Source: Parietichytrium sp. I65-24A (lineage: Eukaryota; Sar; Bigyra; Thraustochytrida; Thraustochytriidae). Taken from it: DNA of 64,000 nt. Position numbers and translations under genes: made by a program. Location of the stretch: assembly GCA_012862575.1 (NCBI GenBank), contig BLSF01000025.1:1-64000 (forward strand). The letters are read 5' to 3'. How positions within the stretch are numbered: the first letter of the stretch is position 1; each line of letters opens with the position of its first letter. Below are positions 9,001 to 18,600 of the stretch, piece after piece. The notes beneath the pieces were generated by a model that was not told where the DNA came from, ran no database searches, and saw only the letters and a list, made by a program, of their open reading frames with translations.

Positions 9001-11049
9001 CTCTAGAGTTGGGACGAGCGCAAGGAGCGGGTACGTTACCTCTGCGGAAGAGGAGGAGTAGCCATCCCCTATGAAATGAGAAACGCTACATGGCGTGGAC
9101 ACCTTGGCCGCAAACTTCTCAATAAGGTCTTTGGCAACCTGAAAGCGTCCAAGAATCACCGCCAATTGCAGCGCGGTCCACTTTTGATCAAAGGAGAGGG
9201 ACTCCACAAAGTCAGATAGCTGGATCCGTCTGGGCGGCTGCTCCCCTGCTTCTGCCATCGCATCTTTCTCGCTCTGCGCCTTCGCATTGTATTCTTGCCA
9301 GCGCTTCTCGAAGCGGTGCACGCACGCAAGCAAGGCGTCGAGAACATCGGGGCGGTTGTATTCGGCAATGAGATGTAGTGAGGACCGCCCGTCTGGAAGG
9401 CGTTGTGTAGGGTCCACGAGGTCCTCCTCCAGAAGGAAATTGCAGCACTCGGTCGCACCAGAAAGCAGACCAATATGAAGCGGGCTTCTCCCGAGATAGT
9501 CGCGAGTGTATTGGCTCCAAGAGGGACCGAGCCTCTCCAGAGCAGCCTCGAGCGCCGGCAGGTCGTTGGCGTTTACAGCTTCGCACACATCCATCGTCTC
9601 GCCTTGGAAGTATGTGCCTTCCTCCCAGTCTTTGTCAGTGATCGGGTTAAAGCTGCCAATTTGCTGTCTTCCTGGGTCGTCCTCGAGCCAAGTGAGCTCT
9701 CCTCGAACGTATTGCCTGATTTCAGTTGCAGGGACATCATCTGGGATTTCGGGATCCTCCGGAGAGCAGTCGCTCAGCACCTCTTGAGCAGTTCCAAAGA
9801 AGCAGGGGTGCAGGTAGTAGGACCGTGATTTCCGAAACCAAGGCGAGTTCAAGATGATATCCTTCCTCCGCATCATCCGGAGAGATTTCTGGGCGTTGAA
9901 GTCCGGTCCCCAAGGAAGAAAAACGGTGGCGTAGTTCGATTCCTCGCTTTGTAAGCCTTCCATGCGCTCCAGCTGTCCTTTGAGCACCATTCTTCGATTT
10001 CGCAAACGAGTCTTGGCATTGCTCTCCTTGTGGTGTCGCGTCTGATATTCAAGACGCGCTGATGGGGTTCGAAGCTGTTCCAAAACCACTAGCTTAGGAA
10101 GGCCTTGCAAGACACCCCATGGCTTGTCGAAGATGTTGGGATCAACAGCTGAGCGACGAAACGTTGGAACGAGGACCTCGAATCCTCTTGATGCGTACTT
10201 TGCCAGGCGATACTCGTATGACGGGCTTCGTCGCGACATGTCCACGGTATTGTAGCCATTCATCAGAGCGTAGTGACCACGTGGCGTGGTGTAAACCTGC
10301 TTGCCGGTGAACAGAAATGCGGAGCTGTCAATATCAAAGCCAGCCAGCATCTCGTAAGGCGAGTTGTAGATGCGAAGCACGACTTGGATGTGTCGGTACG
10401 GGAACTGAGACACCATCGTCACAGCATGAGCAGAGCGGAAGCAAATGACCTCGAAAGGACACGCAGTGCAAATGGAGTCGTATATCTCTTGCAACTTCTT
10501 GTTGGCTTGTTCTGGGGTCAAACCGTACAAGAAAAGGTCCACATCGCTTGCTCCATAGGCTACTTCGTGGTAGTACTTGCGGCGCTCAATGTAGCTTCCA
10601 TCATGCTCCTTTGGGATGGGGGCCAAGCAGGCGGAGACGGAGCCTCCGGCCGCAACGACATTGTCCCAGTTCATAAATTGGAGCTCGTTACAGGTGAACA
10701 CAGTCATGAACTGCTCCTTGAACTTGGTGAGCGACGCGACAGTGGCCGGCGTCTGGCGCCTTGCGCTCCTGGCCTCTGGTCCCAGATCAAAGAGCCTCGT
10801 GACGTTCTCCTCTTCTTTAAAGAACTTGCGTTCTTTGAACCTGGCCTCGCCGCCATCCTCTTCATCTTCGAAAACGGCGACAGCCCCTTTAAGCGGGTCG
10901 TCCAGCTCGGGGACCTCCCACGAGTTACGCTTGCGTGCAAACAATGCTCTATCCTCATTCTCCAAATCTCTCGCCGCGGCGAGAAGTGCCTCCTTGTCTG
11001 CCAGCGACTCCAATTCCTCGTACGCTCTCAAGTACTCTTCGCCGTTCAT
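6016..11049 (-). CDS. Giant ankyrin-repeat protein with nucleotidyltransferase-like domain, copy A
   Basis: 1677 residues from the ATG at 11049. A further eight codons upstream open only from a GTG inside a CACT repeat and were not used. Residues about 105-300 resemble a Pol-beta/MNT-type nucleotidyltransferase: GGSVSACL (about 135-142), GASDVDLFLYG (about 166-176, with the paired Asp of the catalytic motif), then FPYRHIQVVLRIY, GFDID and SRRSPSYEYRLAKY. This arrangement is seen in large ankyrin proteins of fungi and other microbial eukaryotes. Ankyrin repeats follow at about 517-620 and beyond (GRSPLHIGLLSG; SSLHLIAEYNR; WTALQLAVILGR). A long helical, partly basic middle and a poly-Asp run (about 1340, coded near 7098-7127) follow. 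It is the shorter of two tandem copies. An in-frame gap at its 3' end removes about 319 codons present in copy B, yet the last residues (AVKFNVN) are kept. Enzymatic activity and function are unknown. Confidence 0.85.
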   Translation of the reverse strand: MNGEEYLRAYEELESLADKEALLAAARDLENEDRALFARKRNSWEVPELDDPLKGAVAVFEDEEDGGEARFKERKFFKEEENVTRLFDLGPEARSARRQTPATVASLTKFKEQFMTVFTCNELQFMNWDNVVAAGGSVSACLAPIPKEHDGSYIERRKYYHEVAYGASDVDLFLYGLTPEQANKKLQEIYDSICTACPFEVICFRSAHAVTMVSQFPYRHIQVVLRIYNSPYEMLAGFDIDSSAFLFTGKQVYTTPRGHYALMNGYNTVDMSRRSPSYEYRLAKYASRGFEVLVPTFRRSAVDPNIFDKPWGVLQGLPKLVVLEQLRTPSARLEYQTRHHKESNAKTRLRNRRMVLKGQLERMEGLQSEESNYATVFLPWGPDFNAQKSLRMMRRKDIILNSPWFRKSRSYYLHPCFFGTAQEVLSDCSPEDPEIPDDVPATEIRQYVRGELTWLEDDPGRQQIGSFNPITDKDWEEGTYFQGETMDVCEAVNANDLPALEAALERLGPSWSQYTRDYLGRSPLHIGLLSGATECCNFLLEEDLVDPTQRLPDGRSSLHLIAEYNRPDVLDALLACVHRFEKRWQEYNAKAQSEKDAMAEAGEQPPRRIQLSDFVESLSFDQKWTALQLAVILGRFQVAKDLIEKFAAKVSTPCSVSHFIGDGYSSSSAEVTYPLLALVPTLEPACTEMVSLLLDHGFDDLSHFLSSRYGHSLLHLFAIAENEVATEAVLNGLTSRGRDAVLRRLLNWINSYQQSPLVCAVEIGCMPIAKLLYERSPHLYVTSKMISDHQQITENAGGRFGVPSDQPQQQLLLLALENYVTAASHFHSALGKSDENRNFRHYNYHYRSRETGEFESWSREKWDAREYTKGERTGIFAETQRDISPELKKTASANLDNAAEMLIWVLETNTTDNLGALKLQFPRMSRFAGMGTGEKEPGYGHRFVQNLQTYTAKECLTAVLSTFAEEIHDIMRDELEKKGKSDRLDGAVKLLEEYKRSSKADPYETLMLSLYFGHPMSEDTIKALEPKSKLSDDNMGKIAAQIRLELYARMSLLIDILERYERCEGSDSGKTSSSKTSSSTLEKSPSPKRLSARVQSFLGGLRRSSNSKNDRGRVKLLQGLFSSAKLKPADEKAVLDAGEKTHPGGVHHSRNLRELPSMTREEVKGLVLETYFVQTLSFKAQVAVGPKKYTWRFQRKSIKDSDGRILEAYKAAWNGNYKKVVELVKSTGEDQVQLLLTENGAGMSLFALTIANADCSDRSAVAKELYELAMTFYEPPSEDKDAEDNQDDGNPRRVDNIKLMMASESYAYSDDDDDDDDDSGVKEGDYLYGNDLNVSKAVQLAKKEQKDISKAMKSKQSAIRFHPVLLFFRRVPLSSSSLVKSLPPHLIEPIAESLKDSLVPLVQYAILENDPELLKFVLQVLSEVEIETNPLKTFLTASPNVSLLCAALDRVECMEVLIAFGAGCHDWQAAAGGLKLASYMQAPGTGNDGARRYKAMRTVLARKKRGNGEEEGKSGSQFSEVLPCTMMELACAFGSQNMFKWIQEDLEHIEKLFKQFLNSSVPETKASKTLSTFASAGLAQMSRKRSLLLSQAPELRDCVQTKEAYLAAVSVRAGRQGLTQMSCAGRSLFYYILQCNKPEMITWAVQQADSEEQSRILNAPCLMDTLYRSAVKFNVNF

Positions 11050-11832
11050 TTTCTTTTGGCTATTCTCACTCACTCACTCACTCACTCACTCACTCACTCA
11101 CTCACTCGTTCGCGTGTTTGCGAGACACTCACTGATGGGAAACGCTGGTGGTGCGCCAACTCTATCTCACTCAGCAGACTTCGAAAGCAGATACTCGAGA
11201 ATTGGCGGAGACAGAAGCTCGCTGTGCCTTTGGTGTCCTTTTCCTTGTCCTTTGCGTGTGCTTTTGGCTATGGCTATGCCTCTGCCTCAGTCGTGTTGGG
11301 GAACTGCAGCTCACTGCCACTGCCGCTGCCACTCCCACTGTCATCCACTGTCACTGTCAATCATTTGCAGCGTCGCCAGCCACTCGCATTTCACCCAAGA
11401 GACCAAAGGAACTAGCCAGTGTACCTTCAGCGAATGACGTAACACATCAACAGCCACTTGCTTTTGCAGATTACTTTGCTCATCTTGGGCTCTAAAATTT
11501 TCACTCTCTACTCGGCTACCCAGTGAGATAAAAACCAATCCACATCTCTTCTACTCACCTGGCCTTTGTGCCACCTCGCACGAAGCAAAGTCCTTGTGCT
11601 CTTATTTTGTTTTTTCCTAATTCCATTGACAGTTTCTAACTAACAAATCTAAATTGGGAGAGTGTGTACCAAGAGGATGTTCTAAACTGGTTCTGGACTG
11701 ATCCGGTTTTGTTCCGTTCCTCTAGCTAGCGTTCTTCCTGCTTCGCGAAATAAGTACTTTTCGCTTTACACAACACGCGCACACATAAATTCACGGCTCC
11801 TGGTACTCCTGGCGGTGTGAGCGATAGCGAGG
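11050..11832. other. Spacer upstream of ankyrin copy A
   Basis: The first part (11050-11205) is part of the duplicated unit and matches 18639-18773; it probably carries the promoter and 5' leader. Similarity stops after the phrase GAGAATTGG at about 11205. The rest is unique and without a gene; a frame of 184 codons on the minus strand (11726-12280) crosses relic and repeat sequence and is not convincing. Confidence 0.55.
11062..11107. repeat. CACT/CTCA microsatellite at the 5' end of ankyrin copy A
   Basis: About eleven tandem copies of the tetranucleotide CACT (GTGA on the coding strand) lie 13-58 bp upstream of the ATG. Copy B has only about four units at the same place (18655-18672), so the repeat has changed length since the duplication. 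Confidence 0.9.
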
Positions 11833-11917
11833 GGTTTCCCATGCTAGTGTTTCTCTTGAACTGCCCAATTAACCACGTTACCTTCACCGACACGTACACA
11901 CCCACACTCACAATGAG
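11833..11917. repeat. Direct repeat DR1 (85 bp)
   Basis: Starts GGTTTCCCATGCTAGTG and ends CACACTCACAATGAG. It is nearly identical to 12436-12517 in the same orientation; the two differ mainly by a 3-bp gap. Together they bracket the relic 12060-12436 and a unique segment. The first 14 bases of the core (TTCCCATGCTAGTG) also occur near 27961. Confidence 0.9.
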
Positions 11918-11925
11918 AAACTTAA

Positions 11926-11942
11926 GCGGGCGGGCCGCCCGC
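11926..11942. repeat. GC-rich perfect inverted repeat
   Basis: GCGGGCGG, a single G, then CCGCCCGC: an 8-bp perfect inverted repeat eight bases past DR1. It could form a hairpin. No function is evident. Confidence 0.7.
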
Positions 11943-12059
11943 AACCAGAAGTGCGGAAACAGGATCCTTGGATTTCGATGGAAGTGACATAGGTTTTGTT
12001 GATGAAAAGAAATTTGATTTGACGTGAATGTTGATGATCGAGTGAAGCGTTGGTTGTTA

Positions 12060-12436
12060 TAGCGGGTTGAAATGGTCTTGTCGGACTGGAACCAGGTGAT
12101 TTTGTCCTGGCGGCCAGTACAGATGAGCATCTCGATGTGCAAGGGATAGGCGCTCGCCGAATTCATCATGGAGCATAAAGTCGTCAAGTTTGGCGCGCTG
12201 AAAAAAGTCCTTCTGCTTGTCGTCTGCAAGTGTTTTAAGCTTTTGGATCTCTGAGCGAGGTTCGTTATGGACGAGAGCAAGTAGGTAACTTATCTTGCGA
12301 TTGACGCACGGGACTTGAAGTAACGTTGGAGAATGTCGGCGGCATTTTCCGGGGCGTCTGTCACGAAGGTGACGACGTCTTCTAGATAGGGTCGTATGTC
12401 TGGAACTGTCCAAAGGCCGAAGTCGACTTGGTTGAG
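12060..12436 (-). pseudogene. Decayed gene relic downstream of ankyrin copy B
   Basis: The minus strand carries fragments homologous to the relic at 5632-6003: QVDFGLWTVPDIRPYLEDV, PENAADILQRYFKSR, then KLKTLADDKQKDFFQRAKL, LAHRDAHLYW and VPVRQD. Frames change between the fragments, so it is broken. The fragments here are less eroded than in the copy A relic. Its start abuts direct repeat DR2. Family unknown. Confidence 0.6.
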
Positions 12437-12517
12437 GTTTCCCATGCTAGTGTTTCTCTTGAACTGCCCAATTAACCACGTTTTCACCGACACGTACACA
12501 CCCACACTCACAATGAG
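12436..12517. repeat. Direct repeat DR2 (82 bp)
   Basis: Second copy of the 85-bp repeat at 11833-11917, same orientation, about 600 bp away. It sits between the relic and the stop of ankyrin copy B. Copy A has no equivalent here, so it arrived after the tandem duplication or was lost from copy A. Confidence 0.9.
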
Positions 12518-12611
12518 TTCAACATTTTCTTATTCTTTGTTTCTTGAGATTATTATGAAAGAGAAAAAACCGTGAAATAAGGTTTGAACAAAGCACACGC
12601 CTTTGCAGTTG

Positions 12612-15600
12612 TTAATTGTTGACGTTAAATTTCACGGCTTGAGCATTCAAAATGTCGCTCAGAGTTCGGAAGAAATTGATTTGATCTCGCATCTGCATCT
12701 CTGCGTGCTCCATCGTGCGGCGCCTCAAGAACGAGTTGTCCGAAGAGCTCAGCTTTGCGAGCTTTCTGATCACCGTCGCCTTCACAAGCTCAAAATCAGG
12801 AAAGTCACGAGGAATTACATTTGTCTCGACCTCCTTCAAATAAGCTGCGATCGGGTGCTGAGAGAGGGATGCAATCTTCTCTTTCGCTGACTCCTTCCGC
12901 AAAGTTGAGCGAACTGCAAAGTTCGAATAAGTTGACCTCTGCGGCGAGTAATCGAAGTTCTGCGAACGCAAGGATTGGCGAAGGATTCTCAACCACTGAT
13001 CCACGACGGTTTGACCCTCTGCTTCTTCGCTCTTCATCACTAAGTCTTCCGAAGCGAACTGCAACAAATATGAAAGCTTTGCGCATCCCTCTTCAGTGAA
13101 CGTCAAGTACTTGTCCTGCACATATTTTTGCTGACTTTCCCCAAGCGTCACTTGCTTGTTCAAGACTGTCTGACCATTGTTGAATTTCTCCGTCACCCAC
13201 TCCGGCGAGAACGACCCATCGAAGAGCTCTTTCAGGACTTGCGTCTTGGCCGAGAAGGAAATGTGCTGAAAGCAATTCAGGCCGTCTTCATCCTTTTGAC
13301 TGAGAGCTTCCTGCAGCACATCCTCACCAGCCAATCGGCTGTACAACTCTATGGCTGCGCGAAACCAGTATGCGTCCTGGGCTGACGAAAAATTGATCTG
13401 GGTGCGAAGAATTTGCAGCGGGTTCAGTCCACTAATCTTGGTGCGGGCAAGTGGATCTGCACCAAGCTCCAAAAGAGCAGCGAGTGCGCCAAGGTCAACC
13501 CTTGCAGCAGCAATGTGAACCGGACAGTACTCTTCGCAATCTGCACTGTCGTCCACATTGTCCTTTGCCAACGTATAAAAAGAAGACCCACTCTGACGGT
13601 ATATGGTGTCCATCAAGCACGGAGCGTTCAAAATCCGACTCTGCTCCTCTGAGTCCGCTTGCTGTACCGCCCAGGTAATCATTTCAGGCTTGTTACACTG
13701 CAAGATGTAATAGAAGAGCGATCGACCGGCACAACTCATTTGAGTCAAACCTTGGCGTCCGGCTCGAACGGCAACTGCGGCCAGATAAGCTTCTTTTGTC
13801 TGCACACGGTCCTGGAGCTCTGGAGCTTGAGAGAGCAAAAGACTTGTCTTTGCAGACACCTGCGCCAGCCCAGCAGATGCGAAAGTGCTCAGCTTTTTGC
13901 TCGCTTTCATCTTTGGGGCGCTTGAGTTCAAAAATTGCTTGAACAGCTTCTCAATGTGCTCAAAGTCCTCTTGAATCCACTTGAACATATTTTGCGACCC
14001 AAACGCGCACGCCAATTCCATCACCGTGCAAGGTAAAACCTCAGAAAACTGCGAGCCAGTCTTGCCTTGTTCTTCTTCTCCGTTCTCTCCCTTCTTCCCA
14101 TCTAGGATCGTCTTCATTCCTTTGTATCGGCTCGCACCTTCGTCCTCAGTTCCTGAAGTTCGCATGTACGAAGCGAGTTTAAGGCCTCCGGCAGCCGTTT
14201 GCCAGTCATGGCATCCAGCTCCAAAAGCAATTAGCACCTCCATGCACTCTACTCGATCAAGTGCAGCGCAAAGGAGAGAGATGCTAGAAGTAGACGTGGA
14301 ACTTGTCTTCAGAGGGTTCGTCTCAATCTCGACTTCGCTCAACACTTGCAGAACAAACTTGAGCAGCTCGGGGTCATTCTTCAGAATCGCAAACTGTACC
14401 AAAGGAATCAGAGAGTCCTTCAGCGATTCGACAATGGGCTCTATCAGGTGAGACGGAAGGTCTTCCACAAGCGAAGAGGAGCTCAGCGGAACCGTCCTGA
14501 AAAAGAGGAATGCAGGGTGGAAGCGGATCGCGCTCTGCTTGGACTTCAACGCTTCGGAGATATCTTTCTGTTGCTTTTTCGCGAGCTGCCCGGCCTTTGA
14601 CACGTTCAGGTCATTGCCGTAGAGATAATCGCCCTCTTCTACTTCGCCGTCGTCGTCATCATCATCATCGTCATCATCGGAGCAATCATCATCAGAGTAC
14701 GCATAGCTCTCGCTGGCCTTCATCAGCTTGATATTGTCCACACGCCTTGGTTTGCCGTCGTCTTGGTTGTCCTCCGCGTCTTTATCTTCGGACGGCGGCT
14801 CGTAGAATGTCATGGCAAGCTCGTAAAGCTCCTTGGCAACAGCGCTTCGATCAGAACAGTCTGCATTCGCAATGGTCAGCGTGAGCAGAGACATTCCTAC
14901 ACCGTTCACGGTCATGAGGAGCTGAAGCTCGTCCTCACCGGTACGTTTCACAAGTTCAACCACCTTCTTGTAGTTCCCATTCCAAGCCGCCTTGTAGGCT
15001 TCAAGAATCCTTCCATCTGAGTCCTTCACAGATATATTTTGCGTTCCCAGATCGTACCGGCTGTATTTTTCTATGTTTGCTGCAAATGATGGAGTCAGCA
15101 CAAAATACGTTTCGAGTACAAGCCCTTTCACCTCTTCCTGGGTCATCGAAGGTAGCTCACGAAGGATTCGGGAATGGTCTACTCCGCCACGGAGTGTCTT
15201 TTCTCCTGCGTCAAGTACTGCTTTCTCGTCAGCTGGCTTGAGCTTTGCAGAGCTAAACAGCCCTTGCAACAGTTTGACTCGACCCTTGTCGTTTTTGCTG
15301 CTTGAAGACCTTCGAAGCCCGCCTAGGAAACTCTGTACCCTAGCCGACAATCGTGTCGGAGAGGGCGGCTTCTCCGATGTGGATGGTGAGGTCTTTTCGC
15401 TATCGCTTCCTTCGTACCGTTCGAGAATCTCGGTCAAGAGAGTCATTCTTGCATAGAACTCTAGCTGTACCTGAGCATAATTGGCCCTTTGCTCGTCACT
15501 GAGCTTAGACTTTGGTTCAAGAGCTTTTGCCGTGTCCTCGCTCATCGGACGTCCAACATAAAGAGATAGCATGACTGTCTCATAAGGGTCGGCTTTCGAG

Positions 15601-18600
15601 GAGCGCTTGTATTCTTCCAAGAGTTTGACGGCCTCGTCAAGGCCTTGCCTGTTGTGATTCAAACCTTTGCTTTGGCCATTTTTCTCAAGATCAAAGCGCA
15701 TGTATTGGTAGATTTTACCAGTGAAGAGGGACAAAACCGCTGCCAGACATTCTTTGGCAGTGTATGTCTTGAGCTCTTGAGGAGATGCGTTCCACCGCCG
15801 TTCTTCTCCAGTCTCCATATCAGCGAAAACAGGCATCCGAGGAAACTGCAACTTCAATGCTCCCAGTTTATCCGAGGTGTTGGTCTCAAGCAACCAAATC
15901 AACATCTCCGCTGCGTTGTCCAAGTTCGCGGATGCCTTCTTCTTCAATTCAGGACTAATACCATTTTCAGTCTCGGCGAAGATTCCAGTTCGCTCCAGCC
16001 CCGTGGTATATTTTCTTGCATCCGACTTTTCTCGCGACCACGACCTGAAGTCCTTTGTAAGAAAGTCGGGACGTCCATAATAAAAGTAGGATCGAAAGAT
16101 GCTATCCTCGTCGAATTTGCCCCAAGAAGAGTGAAAGTGCGACGCTGCCTTTACGTAGTTTTCTAACGCCAGCAAGAGTAAGTGTTCTTGCGTCTGATCA
16201 TCAATAACCCTATTCGAGTGCCCATACATGTAACGAGATGAAGACCCAGTGTTTTCTGCGATTCGTTGGTCACTGATCATTTTAGAAGTGACATACAGAT
16301 GCGGGGATCTCTCGTAAAGTAGTTTTGCGACTGGCATACATCCAATTTGGACAGCACATACGAGAGGGCTTTGGTTATGCGAGTCAATCCAATTGAGCAA
16401 CCTTTGAATCACTGCGTCGCGGCCGCGAGAAGCAAGGCCATTCAGAACTGCTTCTGTTGCAACCCCGTTTTCTGCGATTGCGAAGAGGTGAAGTAAAGAG
16501 TGCCCGTCCTGTGTGGCTAAGAAATGAGATAAGTCGTCAAAGCCATGATCGAGGAGCAAGGAAACCATTTCCGTACACGCTGGCTCTTGAGTTGGGACGA
16601 GCGCAAGGAGCGGGTACGTTGTATCTCTGTTGTTGCCGTAGTAGTAATAAGTGTTTGCTTTGGTAACAGAAACGCTACATGGCGTGGACACCTTGGCTGC
16701 AAACTTTTCCACAAGGTCTTTGGCGACCTGAAAGCGTCCAAGAATCACCGCCAATTGCAGCGCCGTCCACTTTTGATCAAATGAGAGGGACTCCACAAAG
16801 TCAGATAGCTGGATCCGTCTGGGCGGCTGTTCCCCTGCTTCTGCCATCGCATCTTTCTCGCTCTGCGGCTTCGCCTTGTATTCTTGCCAGCGCTTCTCGA
16901 AGCGGTGCACGCACGCAAGCAAGGCGTCGAGAACATCGGGGCGGTTGTATTCGGCAATGAGATGTAGTGAGGACCGCCCGTCTGGAAGGCGTAGTGTAGG
17001 GTCCACGAGGTCCTCCTCCAGAAGGAAATTGCAGCACTCGGTCGCACCAGAAAGCAGACCAATATGAAGCGGGCTTCTCCCGAGATAGTCGCGAGTGTAT
17101 TGGCTCCAAGAGGGGCCGAGCCTATCCAAAGCAGCCTTGAGCGCCGGCAGGTCGTTGGCGTTTACAGCTTCGCACACATCCATGTTTTCGCCTTGAAAGT
17201 ATGTGCCTTCCTCCCAGTCTTTGTCAGTGATCGGGTTGAAGCTGCCAACTTGCTGTCTTCCTGGGTCGTCCTCGAGCCAAGTGAGCTCTCCTCGAACGTA
17301 TTGCCTGATTTCAGTTGCAGGGACGTCATCTGGGATTTCGGGATCCTCCGGAGAGCAGTCGCTCAGCACCTCTTGAGCAGTTCCAAAGAAGCAGGGGTGC
17401 AGGTAGTACGACCGTGATTTCCGAAACCAAGGCGAGTTCAAGACGATATCCTTCTTCCGCATAATCTTGAGTGTTTTCCTGGCATTGTACTCTGGTCCCC
17501 AAGGAAGGAAAACGGTGGCGTAATTCGAATCCTCGCCTCCTACGCCTTCCATTCGTTCCAGTTGTCCTTTAGGCATGTTTCTTCGATTTTGCAGACGAGT
17601 CTTGGCGTCGCTCTCCTTGTGGTGTCGCGTCTGATATTCAAGACGCGCTGATGGGGTTCGAAGCTGTTCCAAAACCACTAGCTTAGGAAGGCCTTGCAAG
17701 ACACCCCATGGCTTGTCGAAGATGTTGGGATCCACAGTTGAGCGACGAAACGTTGGAACGAGGACCTCGAAGCCTCTCGATGCGTACTTTGCCAGACGAT
17801 TCTCGTACGACGGGCTTCGTCGCGACATGTCCACGGTATTGTAGCCATTCATCAGAGCGTAGTGGCCACGTGGCGTGGTGTAAACCTGCTTGCCGTTGAA
17901 CAGATACGTGCAGCTGTCGATATCAAAGCCAGCCAGGATCTCGTAAGGCGAGTTGTAGATGCGAAGCACGACTTGGATATGTCGGTACGGGAACTGAGAC
18001 ACCATCGTCACAGCATGAGCAGAGCGGAAGCAAATGACCTCGAAAGGACACGCAGTGCAAATGGAGTCGTATATCTCTTGCAACTTCTTGTTGGCTTGTT
18101 CTGGGGTCAAACCGTACAAGAAAAGGTCCACATCGCTTGCTCCATAGGCTACTTCGTGGTAGTACTTGCGGCGCTGAATGTAGCTTCCATCGTGCTCCTT
18201 CGGGATGGGAGTCACGCAGGCGGAGACGGAGCCTCCGGCCGCAACGACATTGTCCCAGTTCATAAATTGGAGCTCGTTACACGAGAACACCGTCATGAAC
18301 TGCTCCTTGAACTTGGTGAGCGACGCGACAGTGGCCGGCGTCTGGCGCCTTGCGCTCCTGGCCTCTGGTCCCAGATCAAAGAGCCTCGGGACGTTCTCCT
18401 CTTCACCAAAGAACTTGCGTTCCTTGAACCTGGCCTCGCCGCCATCCTCTTCATCTTCGAAAACGGCGACCAGCCCTTTCAGCGGGTCGTCCAGCTCGGG
18501 GACCTCCCACGAGTCACGCTTGCGTGCAAACAATGCTCTATCCTCATTTTCCGAATCTCTCGCGGCTGCTAGAAGTGCCTCCTTATCTGCCAGCGACTCT

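Noticed and set aside
11049-11073. GTG start for the ankyrin genes eight codons upstream of the ATG
   Set aside because: GTG inside a variable CACT repeat; a eukaryotic ATG is available and the N-terminus is otherwise conserved between copies.
10273-11415. 380-codon plus-strand frame over the ankyrin 5' end, and similar frames at 17862-18572
   Set aside because: Antisense to the conserved ankyrin gene and present in both copies for that reason only.
11833-12517. The two 82-85 bp direct repeats as LTRs of a small retroelement
   Set aside because: Too short, no retroelement coding sequence, no primer-binding or polypurine site seen; treated as a simple direct repeat.
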